From Brucellaceae bacterium (GTDB taxonomy: Bacteria > Pseudomonadota > Alphaproteobacteria > Rhizobiales > Rhizobiaceae), in assembly GCA_031253705.1 (NCBI GenBank), contig JAIRVW010000001.1:1-9300 (forward strand): 9,300 nt of DNA. The letters run 5' to 3'. Positions 1-6,011 of the stretch are shown here, in pieces; positions within the stretch are counted from its first letter, which is position 1; every line of letters starts with the position of its first letter. The notes under the pieces were generated by a model that was given only the letters and a program-made list of their open reading frames with translations, ran no database searches and was not told where the DNA came from. The translations under genes and the position numbers were made by a program.

Positions 1-262
1 CGCGCACCAGACGGATTTCGCCGCCTTTGGTACCCTTGCCATAGCTGGAAACAGTGATGAATTCCACATCCGGCTCAACACCGGCATCATGCATGGCGCG
101 GATCAGATCCGCCGCAAAAATAAATGAGCCTTTGAGAATAGAAACTGCCAGCGGCCGCTCCAGCTTACGCTCGGCAATTTTTTGTGCCAGTTCACGATTG
201 CGCTCTGCAATCTGTTCTGCACTGAAAAGAACTTCAATATTTCTGCCACCTACATTAGGCAT
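1..262 (-). CDS. hpt: Hypoxanthine phosphoribosyltransferase, N-terminal part (cut by window edge)
   Basis: Cytosolic purine-salvage enzyme that transfers the phosphoribosyl group of PRPP to hypoxanthine (and usually guanine), giving IMP or GMP. Only the first 87 codons are present; the family is normally about 175-185 residues, so the PRPP-binding loop (DD-acidic motif) lies outside the window. Visible family signs are the N-terminal stretch EVLFSAEQIAERNRELA (residues 9-25), LKGSFIFAADLIRAM (about 47-61), which is the hydrophobic core with the conserved L-K-G-S turn, and the flexible-loop signature SSYG near residue 74. The ATG at 262-260 is supported by a good ribosome-binding site GGAGA (complement of 270-274) seven bases upstream. 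It is transcribed divergently from ftsE. In Rhizobiales this gene commonly sits beside ftsEX (from memory). Identity is secure; whether it prefers hypoxanthine or guanine cannot be read from this fragment. Confidence 0.9.
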   Translation of the reverse strand, partial: MPNVGGRNIEVLFSAEQIAERNRELAQKIAERKLERPLAVSILKGSFIFAADLIRAMHDAGVEPDVEFITVSSYGKGTKGGEIRLVR

Positions 263-562
263 AAACACGTCTCCGGTCTTAATCCGATTTTACCGAAATA
301 GCTCCGGCAAGAAAAAGTAGCTGTTACAGTACTACGCCTTTAGCTGAAAGGGCAGATTTACATTATTTCGGCTTGTTACGCATCAAATCTGCGTTTTCTG
401 CAGTTATACACAAGCCGCCTCAACAGGCTGAACCATAAAATTTATGTTCTTTTTTCAACCTCAAAATGCCAAACTTGCATGCAGTTTAACGCCAGATTAA
501 CCACAAGGGTCAATGTTCGGCAACCATAAGCAACCCGGCAAAAAACATCAGGAAAATGGACA
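263..562. other. Divergent hpt / ftsE intergenic region with candidate control sites
   Basis: No gene is visible in these 300 bases; the region must hold the promoters of hpt (leftward) and the ftsE block (rightward). On the minus strand TAAAAT (complement of 286-291) is a possible hpt -10 box, but no convincing -35 partner is seen. A short dyad CTGTTACAG (321-329) is flanked by GTAG and CTAC. TTATACACA at 404-412 fits the DnaA-box consensus TTATNCACA exactly, and TTAACCACA at 497-505 differs by one base. An AT-rich stretch around 434-456 contains ATAAAATTTAT. The ftsE ribosome-binding site AGGA is at 550-553. None of the control functions is proven by the sequence. Confidence 0.4.
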
Positions 563-1222
563 GTGATTCGTTTTGAAAATGTAGGATTACGCTACGGTAT
601 GGGATCGGAAATCCTGCGGGATGTTTCCTTTCATATTCCGCCGCGCTCCTTTCAGTTTCTCACCGGCCCGTCAGGTGCCGGTAAAACATCGCTGATGCGC
701 CTGCTTTTCATGGCGCTGAAACCGACACGCGGCCTGATTACCATTTTCGGCAAAGATATTTCCACAATGGAGCGCAGTGAAATTCCGTTGCTGCGCCGCC
801 GTATCGGCATTGTCTTTCAGGATTTTCGCCTGCTCGATCACATGACAACCTATGAGAATGTAGCTTTGCCGTTGCGTGTACGCGGTAAGGAGGAAGCCAC
901 CTACCGCCATGAAGTGCAGGAGCTGATGCAATGGGTCGGGCTGGGTGATCGTATGCATGTCCTGCCACCGGTTTTATCCGGCGGGGAAAAACAGCGTGCA
1001 GCAATTGCCCGTGCGCTGATTGACCAGCCGGAAATTTTGCTGGCAGATGAGCCGACCGGTAACGTCGATCCGCCGCTGGCACGCCGCCTGCTGCGCCTTT
1101 TCGCCGAGCTTAACCGCTCCGGCACTGCCGTGATTATTGCCACCCACGATCTGACACTGATGGATCAGGTTGATGCGCGCCGCATGATTCTCGATCAGGG
1201 AAGGCTGGATATTTATGGCTGA
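563..1222 (+). CDS. ftsE: Cell division ATP-binding protein FtsE
   Basis: ATPase of the FtsEX complex, a divisome-associated ABC-type machine at the inner face of the cytoplasmic membrane. In studied bacteria it converts ATP hydrolysis into a signal that activates peptidoglycan hydrolysis at the septum. The protein has the usual length (219 residues) and all ABC motifs: Walker A GPSGAGKT (35-42), Q-loop Q86 in VFQDFRL, signature LSGGEKQ (138-144), Walker B ILLADEP with D162 and E163, D-loop near 167-170, and the switch H195 in ATHD. Translation starts at GTG 563, nine bases after AGGA (550-553); an ATG at 556 is out of frame. The end overlaps the ftsX start by 8 bp, so the two are almost certainly one transcript with coupled translation. 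The nearest alternative would be a LolD-type lipoprotein exporter ATPase, which the ftsX neighbour rules out. Confidence 0.96.
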   Translation: MIRFENVGLRYGMGSEILRDVSFHIPPRSFQFLTGPSGAGKTSLMRLLFMALKPTRGLITIFGKDISTMERSEIPLLRRRIGIVFQDFRLLDHMTTYENVALPLRVRGKEEATYRHEVQELMQWVGLGDRMHVLPPVLSGGEKQRAAIARALIDQPEILLADEPTGNVDPPLARRLLRLFAELNRSGTAVIIATHDLTLMDQVDARRMILDQGRLDIYG

Positions 1223-2210
1223 CCTGCGCGCAACCATTGATCATTATTACGGCATTTTTCTCGAACTGCTTGGCAAGCGCAAACGTGAAAAGCGCGGGTC
1301 GACGCCGATTGTGCCGCCGGTCAGTGTTTCCGGTACCACGCTGATCACTGTGATTGCAATCATGACATTCCTTGCCTGCCTCACCATCGGCGGGGTCAGT
1401 CTGGTGCGTGTTTCGGCTGCCCAGTGGCAAAGCCAGATTTCACGTGAAGCAACCATTCAGATCCGCCCTGTAGACGGTCAGGATATGGAAGCCGCACTTG
1501 CGCAGGCCAGCCAGATTGCCTCCGGTTTTGCCGGTGTAACCGGCACGAGTATCGTTGACCGTGCCGCCACTGCCCGCCTGCTCGAGCCATGGCTCGGCAC
1601 CGGTCTGGATATTGACGAATTGCCGGTACCGCGCCTTGTCGTGGTAACCATTGACGAGCAGAACCCGCCGGATTTTGAAACCCTGCGTTCTGAACTGCAA
1701 AAGAACATTCCCGGTGCCAGTTTTGACGATCACCGCACATGGGTGGATCGTCTCGTCTCTATGGCGCATACAACCGTGCTGATCGGCATGGGCGTTTTGT
1801 TCCTGATGCTGTCTGCCACTGTGCTGACAGTTATTTTTGCGACGCGCGGCGCAATGGCCGGTAACAGCCATATTATTGAAGTGTTGCATTTTATCGGTGC
1901 GGAAGCCCGGTTTGTCGCCCGTGAATTCGAGTGGCATTTCTTCCGCACTGCACTGAAAGGTGCGTGTTTCGGCGGCGCGGCGGCTCTGCTGGTGTTTCTG
2001 ATCATCTCATGGTGGACATCGCGCAATCTGGCGACGCCGGAAGGCGATCAGGCTGCAGCATTGTTCGGCAGCTTTGCCATTGGCCGTGAAGGTTATATCG
2101 GCATTGCCGCAACCATCATTATTGTCAGCATTCTGACAATGCTCACCAGCCGCCTCACGGTAATCCGGCAACTGAAAGATATGGACAGTATCAGCGGCAG
2201 CAAAGATTAG
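1215..2210 (+). CDS. ftsX: Cell division protein FtsX
   Basis: Membrane subunit of FtsEX. It anchors FtsE and, through its periplasmic domain, regulates peptidoglycan hydrolases or their activators during division. The 331-residue protein has the expected FtsX plan: a basic cytoplasmic N-terminus (about 1-40, with KRKREKR at 21-27), a first membrane helix about 41-66, a periplasmic domain about 67-185, then three more helices near 187-209, 248-267 and 293-312, with a short soluble C-terminus. Start ATG 1215 lies inside the last codons of ftsE (8-bp overlap) after GGAAGG at 1199-1204. The sequence of the periplasmic domain varies strongly between phyla, so its hydrolase partner cannot be named. 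Identity rests on topology, length and the ftsE overlap. Confidence 0.93.
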   Translation: MADLRATIDHYYGIFLELLGKRKREKRGSTPIVPPVSVSGTTLITVIAIMTFLACLTIGGVSLVRVSAAQWQSQISREATIQIRPVDGQDMEAALAQASQIASGFAGVTGTSIVDRAATARLLEPWLGTGLDIDELPVPRLVVVTIDEQNPPDFETLRSELQKNIPGASFDDHRTWVDRLVSMAHTTVLIGMGVLFLMLSATVLTVIFATRGAMAGNSHIIEVLHFIGAEARFVAREFEWHFFRTALKGACFGGAAALLVFLIISWWTSRNLATPEGDQAAALFGSFAIGREGYIGIAATIIIVSILTMLTSRLTVIRQLKDMDSISGSKD

Positions 2211-2310
2211 TCTCTGTTTTTACACAGTGCTCCGCATTATACTGAAAGACTGATTTGCGCAGATGAATATGGTCTGTGCCGATAAAAAGAAGTGAACAGG
2301 CCCGACAGTA

Positions 2311-3039
2311 ATGCATGTGCAACACAATGCTTCAGACCCTGCGGAGATTGACCGGCAGGACGCTGCGCAACCGGCAAAACCAGCCGGTCAGGAAGCTTGT
2401 ATGCAGCATTCAGAAGATAGTTTTGTCCGCCACTGGCTGAAACGTCTGCGCAGACGTATTCCGCCTGTCGCCGTCGTGCTGTTTTCCCTGATACTGGCTC
2501 TGAGCATCGGCTTTGTCATTTTCAGCGAACATGTCGGCAATTTACAGACGCCTGCAGCGGATCAAAAAGCCGATGCGATTATTGTTCTGACCGGCGGCAA
2601 ATCCCGCATTCAGATGGCGCTTGAATTGCTGGAAGAAAAGCGCGGTGAACGGCTGCTGATCAGCGGCGTACATCCGTCCACCAAACGGGAAGCTCTGCAG
2701 CGTATTACCAAAACCGATCCGGCATTATTTGCCTGTTGTGTTGATCTGGATCGCTCTGCGCTCAATACCATCGGCAATGCGGTTGAAAGCGCCAAATGGA
2801 TCAGACAGCATAATTACAAACGCATTTTCATTGTGACCAATAATTATCACATGCCACGCTCTATTCTGGAACTGTCGCGGCAGGTCAGTGATGTGGAACT
2901 GATCCCCTATCCGGTCATCAACAGTGATCTGAAGGACAATAACTGGATGCGTCAGGGTGATACGCTGCGCGTTTTGCTGACAGAATATATCAAATATATC
3001 GGTGCACTTGCCCATATAAGTCTGGGTCAGGGTGATTAA
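2311..3039 (+). CDS. YdcF/ElyC/SanA-type DUF218 membrane-anchored protein
   Basis: Member of the DUF218 family, which includes E. coli YdcF, SanA and ElyC. ElyC and SanA are tied to envelope integrity and peptidoglycan or undecaprenyl-carrier metabolism, but no reaction is established for this subgroup. The protein has a polar N-terminus, one membrane helix at about 51-70, then a soluble domain probably in the periplasm. Family blocks are ADAIIVLTGG (86-95), a GERLLISGVHPS block near 111-122, the NTIGNA segment near 152-157 and a hydrophobic strand leading into TNNYHMPRS (about 176-184). ATG 2311 has only a weak AGG (2298-2300) upstream. A second in-frame ATG at 2401 has a better site, AGGAAG (2390-2395), five bases ahead and gives 212 residues with the helix retained, so the true start is uncertain. 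It lies 100 bases after ftsX with no terminator between, which suggests cotranscription. Confidence 0.85.
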   Translation: MHVQHNASDPAEIDRQDAAQPAKPAGQEACMQHSEDSFVRHWLKRLRRRIPPVAVVLFSLILALSIGFVIFSEHVGNLQTPAADQKADAIIVLTGGKSRIQMALELLEEKRGERLLISGVHPSTKREALQRITKTDPALFACCVDLDRSALNTIGNAVESAKWIRQHNYKRIFIVTNNYHMPRSILELSRQVSDVELIPYPVINSDLKDNNWMRQGDTLRVLLTEYIKYIGALAHISLGQGD

Positions 3040-3149
3040 AACACAACTCACGTACTGATATGTCGTCATGTACGGAATTGATAAGCGCTGATTTTTCTTC
3101 TATTTGCATGTTCTATCTATTCTGCGCTTTAAAAAGGCTGACAACCAAT

Positions 3150-3980
3150 ATGCTCATAGCCATCCGGTCAGTGCTGTTTAATCTGGCATTCTATCTCAGC
3201 CTGATCATCCAGATGATCCTGTTTTTGCCCCTCACTTTATTTTTGCCACGCAAGAAAGCATGGATTGTTCCTAAATTCTGGGCACGCTCCAATCTCTTTC
3301 TGCAAAAATATATTGCAGGCACCGATTTTGTGGTTGAAGGCGCTGAGAACCTGCCGGAAGGCGCTTATATTTGCGCGCCGAAACATCAGTCGTTCTGGGA
3401 TGTCTATGCGTTTTTGTCCTATACGCCGGATCCGGTCTATATTCTCAAACGCGATCTGATGCGTATTCCGCTTTTCGGCTGGTACCTGAAGAAAATGCAG
3501 ATGATCCCTGTCGATCGCGGCACCGGCATTAAAGCTTTGCATTCCATTTCCGGCGGCACCGAGAAAGCGATTGCTGACGGCCGCCAGATCATGATCTATC
3601 CGGAAGGCACACGCCGTGCACCGGGTGCGGAACCCGCCTATAAATATGGTGTGGTTCATCTCTATATGAATCTCGGTCTGCCGGTTGTGCCGATTGCCCA
3701 TAATGCCGGTCTTTACTGGCCGCGTCGCAAATTTAAGCGCTATCCGGGTACTATTCGCTGCCGCATTCTGCCGCCGATTGAACCGGGTCTGGATAAGGAT
3801 GAGTTTCTGAAGCGCCTGATTGAGGCCACCGAAACCGCTTGTGACGAATTTCTCGTACAGGCATCGCAGGATAGAAATCCGCCGCCAATGCCGCCGACAG
3901 CCAAAGCCCGCCTTGCCGCATTACAGGCGCTGCGGACTGCCAAAACAGATGCCGTACCGGATGCTGACAGCAAAGCATAG
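3150..3980 (+). CDS. plsC: 1-acyl-sn-glycerol-3-phosphate acyltransferase (PlsC family)
   Basis: Inner-membrane enzyme that acylates lysophosphatidic acid at the sn-2 position to form phosphatidic acid, the precursor of membrane phospholipids. Counting from ATG 3150 (276 residues): an N-terminal hydrophobic segment about 5-32 for membrane attachment, the catalytic H-x4-D box as HQSFWD (H79, D84), a substrate-binding region around DRGTG (122-126), the YPEGTR box (140-145), and the VPIAHNAG block near 170-177. The C-terminal about 35 residues are Ala/Pro/Lys-rich and probably disordered. The frame stays open up to an ATG at 3060, but that start has no ribosome-binding site, whereas 3150 has AAAAAGG (3131-3137) 12 bases upstream and begins directly with the membrane segment as homologues do. 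A weak promoter-like pair (TTGATA 3078, TATTTG 3101, 17-bp spacing) precedes it. It follows the DUF218 gene by 110 bases on the same strand. Confidence 0.92.
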   Translation: MLIAIRSVLFNLAFYLSLIIQMILFLPLTLFLPRKKAWIVPKFWARSNLFLQKYIAGTDFVVEGAENLPEGAYICAPKHQSFWDVYAFLSYTPDPVYILKRDLMRIPLFGWYLKKMQMIPVDRGTGIKALHSISGGTEKAIADGRQIMIYPEGTRRAPGAEPAYKYGVVHLYMNLGLPVVPIAHNAGLYWPRRKFKRYPGTIRCRILPPIEPGLDKDEFLKRLIEATETACDEFLVQASQDRNPPPMPPTAKARLAALQALRTAKTDAVPDADSKA

Positions 3981-4039
3981 CAGCCTGCGGAATTTCACGG
4001 ACATGACAATAAGCCGCTTTATCTGAAATTGCGTTTTTG

Positions 4040-4068
4040 TTGCACGGTTTACCGAAAACCGATATCAG
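4040..4068 (+). promoter_or_regulatory. Candidate ppa promoter
   Basis: TTGCAC (4040-4045) and TATCAG (4063-4068) with a 17-base spacer resemble a housekeeping -35/-10 pair at moderate match. They sit 25 bases before the ppa start and after the end of plsC. The spacer contains a 6-bp inverted repeat, CGGTTT (4045-4050) and AAACCG (4056-4061). AAAGGA (4080-4085) is the ribosome-binding site of ppa. The call is by eye only. Confidence 0.3.
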
Positions 4069-4092
4069 AACGCCAAATGAAAGGACACGCCC

Positions 4093-4626
4093 ATGAATAT
4101 CGATGCTATTTCCATCGGCTCCAACCCTCCTGAAGACGTTAACGTCATCATCGAAGTACCGGTCGGTGGTCATCCGATTAAATATGAAATGGATAAAAGC
4201 GCCGGCGCTCTGATCGTCGACCGCTTCCTCTACACACCAATGACCTATCCGGGCAATTACGGCTTTGTTCCGCACACTCTGTCGGAAGACGGCGACCCGA
4301 TTGACGTTCTGGTTTGCAACACCCGTCCGCTGATTCCGGGCTGCGTGATCAATGTTCGCCCGATCGGCGTTCTGGTCATGGAAGACAATGCCGGTAAAGA
4401 TGAAAAAATCATCGCTGTACCGTCACCAAAACTGACCCGCCGTTATGAAAAAGTTCATAACTACACCGATCTGCCGGAAATCACTCTGCAGCAGATTGCT
4501 CATTTCTTTGAACATTACAAAGATCTGGAGCCAGGCAAATGGGTTAAGATCGGCGACTGGGGCGATGAAGATTACGCACGTAAATTCATCGTTGAAGCGA
4601 TTGAACGCGCTAAGAACGCAAAATAA
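4093..4626 (+). CDS. ppa: Inorganic pyrophosphatase (family I, soluble)
   Basis: Cytosolic Mg-dependent enzyme that hydrolyses pyrophosphate to two phosphates, pulling biosynthetic reactions such as DNA, RNA and aminoacyl-tRNA synthesis forward. The 177-residue length is that of the bacterial hexameric family I enzyme. Active-site residues are all present: E21, K30, E32, R44, Y56, the metal-binding signature DGDPID (D66, D68, D71), the acidic pair D98 and D103, K105, and Y142-K143 in HYKDLE. Start ATG 4093 has AAAGGA (4080-4085) seven bases upstream. It is preceded by a 112-base gap with a possible promoter and followed by two hairpins, so it is probably a single-gene transcript that may also receive read-through from plsC. 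Confidence 0.97.
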   Translation: MNIDAISIGSNPPEDVNVIIEVPVGGHPIKYEMDKSAGALIVDRFLYTPMTYPGNYGFVPHTLSEDGDPIDVLVCNTRPLIPGCVINVRPIGVLVMEDNAGKDEKIIAVPSPKLTRRYEKVHNYTDLPEITLQQIAHFFEHYKDLEPGKWVKIGDWGDEDYARKFIVEAIERAKNAK

Positions 4627-4632
4627 TTAAGA

Positions 4633-4658
4633 TATGGCCAGTCTCCCAAGTGGCCATA
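4633..4658 (+). repeat. Inverted repeat (hairpin) just after ppa
   Basis: TATGGCCA (4633-4640) and TGGCCATA (4651-4658) form a perfect 8-bp stem with a 10-base loop, starting seven bases after the ppa stop. No T-run follows, so it is not an intrinsic terminator by itself. It may protect the ppa 3' end or act together with the terminator 18 bases downstream. Confidence 0.6.
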
Positions 4659-4676
4659 GTTTCAATCACAGATAAT

Positions 4677-4704
4677 AAAAAACCCGCTTTTCAGCGGGTT
4701 TTTT
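4677..4704. terminator. Bidirectional intrinsic terminator between ppa and yggT
   Basis: AAAAAACCCGC (4677-4687) pairs with GCGGGTTTTTT (4694-4704) around a 6-base loop, giving an 11-bp stem with a GC core and a run of T on either strand. It lies between the convergent ends of ppa (4626) and yggT (4714) and should stop transcription from both sides. Confidence 0.9.
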
Positions 4705-4713
4705 TATTGATCA

Positions 4714-5007
4714 TCAGCTAAGCAAAACCGGTGCCAGTGTATTCCACATGAACTGGCGGATGAAATAAATCGCCAGCAGCAGAATGATTGGTGAAATATC
4801 AATACCGCCAAGATCCGGCAGAATTTTACGGATCGGACGCAAGGTCGGTTCAGTTACCTTGTAAAGAAACTCACCGATCGAAGCGACAAAACGATTGCGT
4901 GAATTGACCACGTTAAAAGCATACAGCCAGGAAAACACTGCACTGGCAATGATGATCCAGGTGTAAATATCCAGCGCCAGATCAACGGTGCGCAAAACTG
5001 CGAGCAT
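4714..5007 (-). CDS. yggT: YggT family small integral membrane protein
   Basis: A 97-residue inner-membrane protein of the YggT family (bacterial YggT/YlmG, related to plastid YlmG/CCB3 proteins). Its biochemical role is not settled; relatives have been linked to osmotic tolerance, division or nucleoid distribution, and membrane-protein assembly. Two hydrophobic segments are visible, about 8-32 and 71-92, joined by a conserved polar stretch [17 protein letters not shown] (52-68) and DISPI (70-74), the family signature. ATG 5007 is backed by AGGAGA (complement of 5013-5018) five bases upstream. The gene ends with two adjacent TGA stops and runs into the shared terminator. chaC lies upstream on the same strand with a 151-base gap that holds a hairpin, so cotranscription is possible but not shown. 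Confidence 0.9.
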   Translation of the reverse strand: MLAVLRTVDLALDIYTWIIIASAVFSWLYAFNVVNSRNRFVASIGEFLYKVTEPTLRPIRKILPDLGGIDISPIILLLAIYFIRQFMWNTLAPVLLS

Positions 5008-5116
5008 ATATGTCTCCTACTCAATCGGACTGTTCATTGCGCAGTGCGGATAGCGCACAGGCAGCATGAGATGAGACTCATTTAAACAGCGACCTTGTCA
5101 TTCACAAGATCACCTT

Positions 5117-5137
5117 CCGGAAAAAGTCATTTTCCGG
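5117..5137. repeat. Hairpin between chaC and yggT
   Basis: CCGGAAAA (5117-5124) and TTTTCCGG (5130-5137) form a perfect 8-bp stem with a 5-base loop, 21 bases beyond the chaC stop. There is no T-run after the stem on the minus strand, so termination is doubtful; a processing site or transcript 3' protection is as likely. Within the same gap (5008-5158) GTGCG (5044-5048) and CGCAC (5054-5058) form a smaller dyad close to yggT. Confidence 0.5.
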
Positions 5138-5158
5138 CAATCAGGACCGGTCATTTTC

Positions 5159-5746
5159 TCAGTCTTCGCAGGCAGGCAAGAATTGCAGCACCGTTTCCAG
5201 CAGTTCGTCCCGAATATCCATCACCTGCAAGTGGCGCACAGTATTCACCACATAATCACGGTTTGGCCCCGCCTGACCGCTCGCCTGTTCGACCACAGCT
5301 GCCATAGCCTGTGCACTCAAACCGCCCGCATATTGCACATGCAACGGGTCAGCCACATAGACCAGTGCTTCGATTTCGCGTCCGTCTGCCAGCTCCACCG
5401 GCAGATATTTTTCCAGATAAACACCGCTGACCTGCTCCCGCGCACGCAAATAATCCAGCACCGGCGATTTATGACCGGCAGCCACGCGAAAGGCCTGCCC
5501 GTGGCAAAGGCCGCCGCTGTTCAGGCCAAGCACCAGTCCCGGCGATTCCGGTGTACCACGATAGACATGAGAATAAATACACAAAGAACGGCTGAAACCG
5601 CGCAACAGTGCCGGAACATTCTCTGCACTGTCAAAGCCCGGCCGCCACATCAGTGATCCGTAGCCGAAAACCCACAGATCAGCGCCGGCATCCGCCATTT
5701 TATCGTGCGCCATAATATCCGGTCTTAAACTCTGGTTTGAGGTCAT
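5159..5746 (-). CDS. chaC: ChaC-type gamma-glutamylcyclotransferase
   Basis: Cytosolic enzyme of the ChaC branch of gamma-glutamylcyclotransferases, which in characterised members cleaves glutathione to 5-oxoproline and Cys-Gly. Numbering from ATG 5746 (195 residues), the fold begins at about residue 23 with the substrate-binding motif FGYGSLMW (27-34). RGFSR (49-53) follows, and the catalytic Glu is most likely E104 in RAREQVSGVY. The start is uncertain. The frame is open to an ATG at 5845, but that would place the best promoter-like sequence (5805-5834) inside the gene. ATG 5746, 5713 (184 residues) and 5698 are all possible and none has a strong ribosome-binding site. The gene is divergent from the DUF2125 gene and upstream of yggT. 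The name chaC reflects the family; a role in calcium transport, its original E. coli label, should not be inferred. Confidence 0.88.
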   Translation of the reverse strand: MTSNQSLRPDIMAHDKMADAGADLWVFGYGSLMWRPGFDSAENVPALLRGFSRSLCIYSHVYRGTPESPGLVLGLNSGGLCHGQAFRVAAGHKSPVLDYLRAREQVSGVYLEKYLPVELADGREIEALVYVADPLHVQYAGGLSAQAMAAVVEQASGQAGPNRDYVVNTVRHLQVMDIRDELLETVLQFLPACED

Positions 5747-5804
5747 TGGTTTGCTTTTGCTTGTCTCTTGAAATTCATATAATGCATAGTCAACATTGGG
5801 ATAC

Positions 5805-5834
5805 ATTTTACACTTTTTGTGTTGTATTTCCCAA
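5805..5834 (-). promoter_or_regulatory. Candidate chaC promoter with an inverted repeat in the spacer
   Basis: On the minus strand TTGGGA (complement of 5829-5834) and TAAAAT (complement of 5805-5810) are 18 bases apart and match 4/6 and 5/6 of the housekeeping -35/-10 consensus. The spacer contains ACAC-AAAAA-GTGT (5810-5822), a small dyad that could be an operator. A transcript from here would have a leader of roughly 50 bases before ATG 5746. Confidence 0.35.
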
Positions 5835-6011
5835 CAGGCAAACATTTTTCAGACGGTTACAGGGTTAAAAAAATATACCGGCCTGAGAGATTTATCAGCA
5901 AAACAATCCCGCACGATCTGCTATCAGCGTAGTATTGTGATAAAACATGATTATAAAAGAGTTCTTCTGCCTTGTCAGCAAAGCGCCCTTTGAAATCCGA
6001 GAGGCATAGTT

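Noticed and set aside
54..320. 88-codon plus-strand open frame at the left edge
   Set aside because: Antisense to hpt, whose SSYG and LKGSF motifs and ribosome-binding site make the minus-strand reading certain.
321..335. Dyad CTGTTACAG as a defined operator
   Set aside because: Only a 4-bp stem each side with an uneven flank; too short to name a regulator and likely by chance.
1440..1937. 165-codon open frame on the minus strand opposite ftsX
   Set aside because: It lies wholly antisense to a clear ftsX, has no recognisable family features and a Cys/His/Gln-rich composition typical of a reverse-frame shadow.
3060..3149. 30-codon N-terminal extension of plsC from ATG 3060
   Set aside because: No ribosome-binding site, unlike the downstream ATG 3150, and the extension does not resemble the membrane-anchoring start of PlsC proteins.
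3237..3701. 154-codon open frame on the minus strand opposite plsC
   Set aside because: Antisense to the catalytic core of plsC, no ribosome-binding site or family motif; explained by codon bias of the sense gene.
5183..5656. 157-codon open frame on the plus strand opposite chaC
   Set aside because: Antisense to conserved ChaC motifs, with no start signal and no similarity I recognise.
5747..5845. 33-codon N-terminal extension of chaC from ATG 5845
   Set aside because: No ribosome-binding site, polar non-family sequence, and it would place the best promoter inside the gene.
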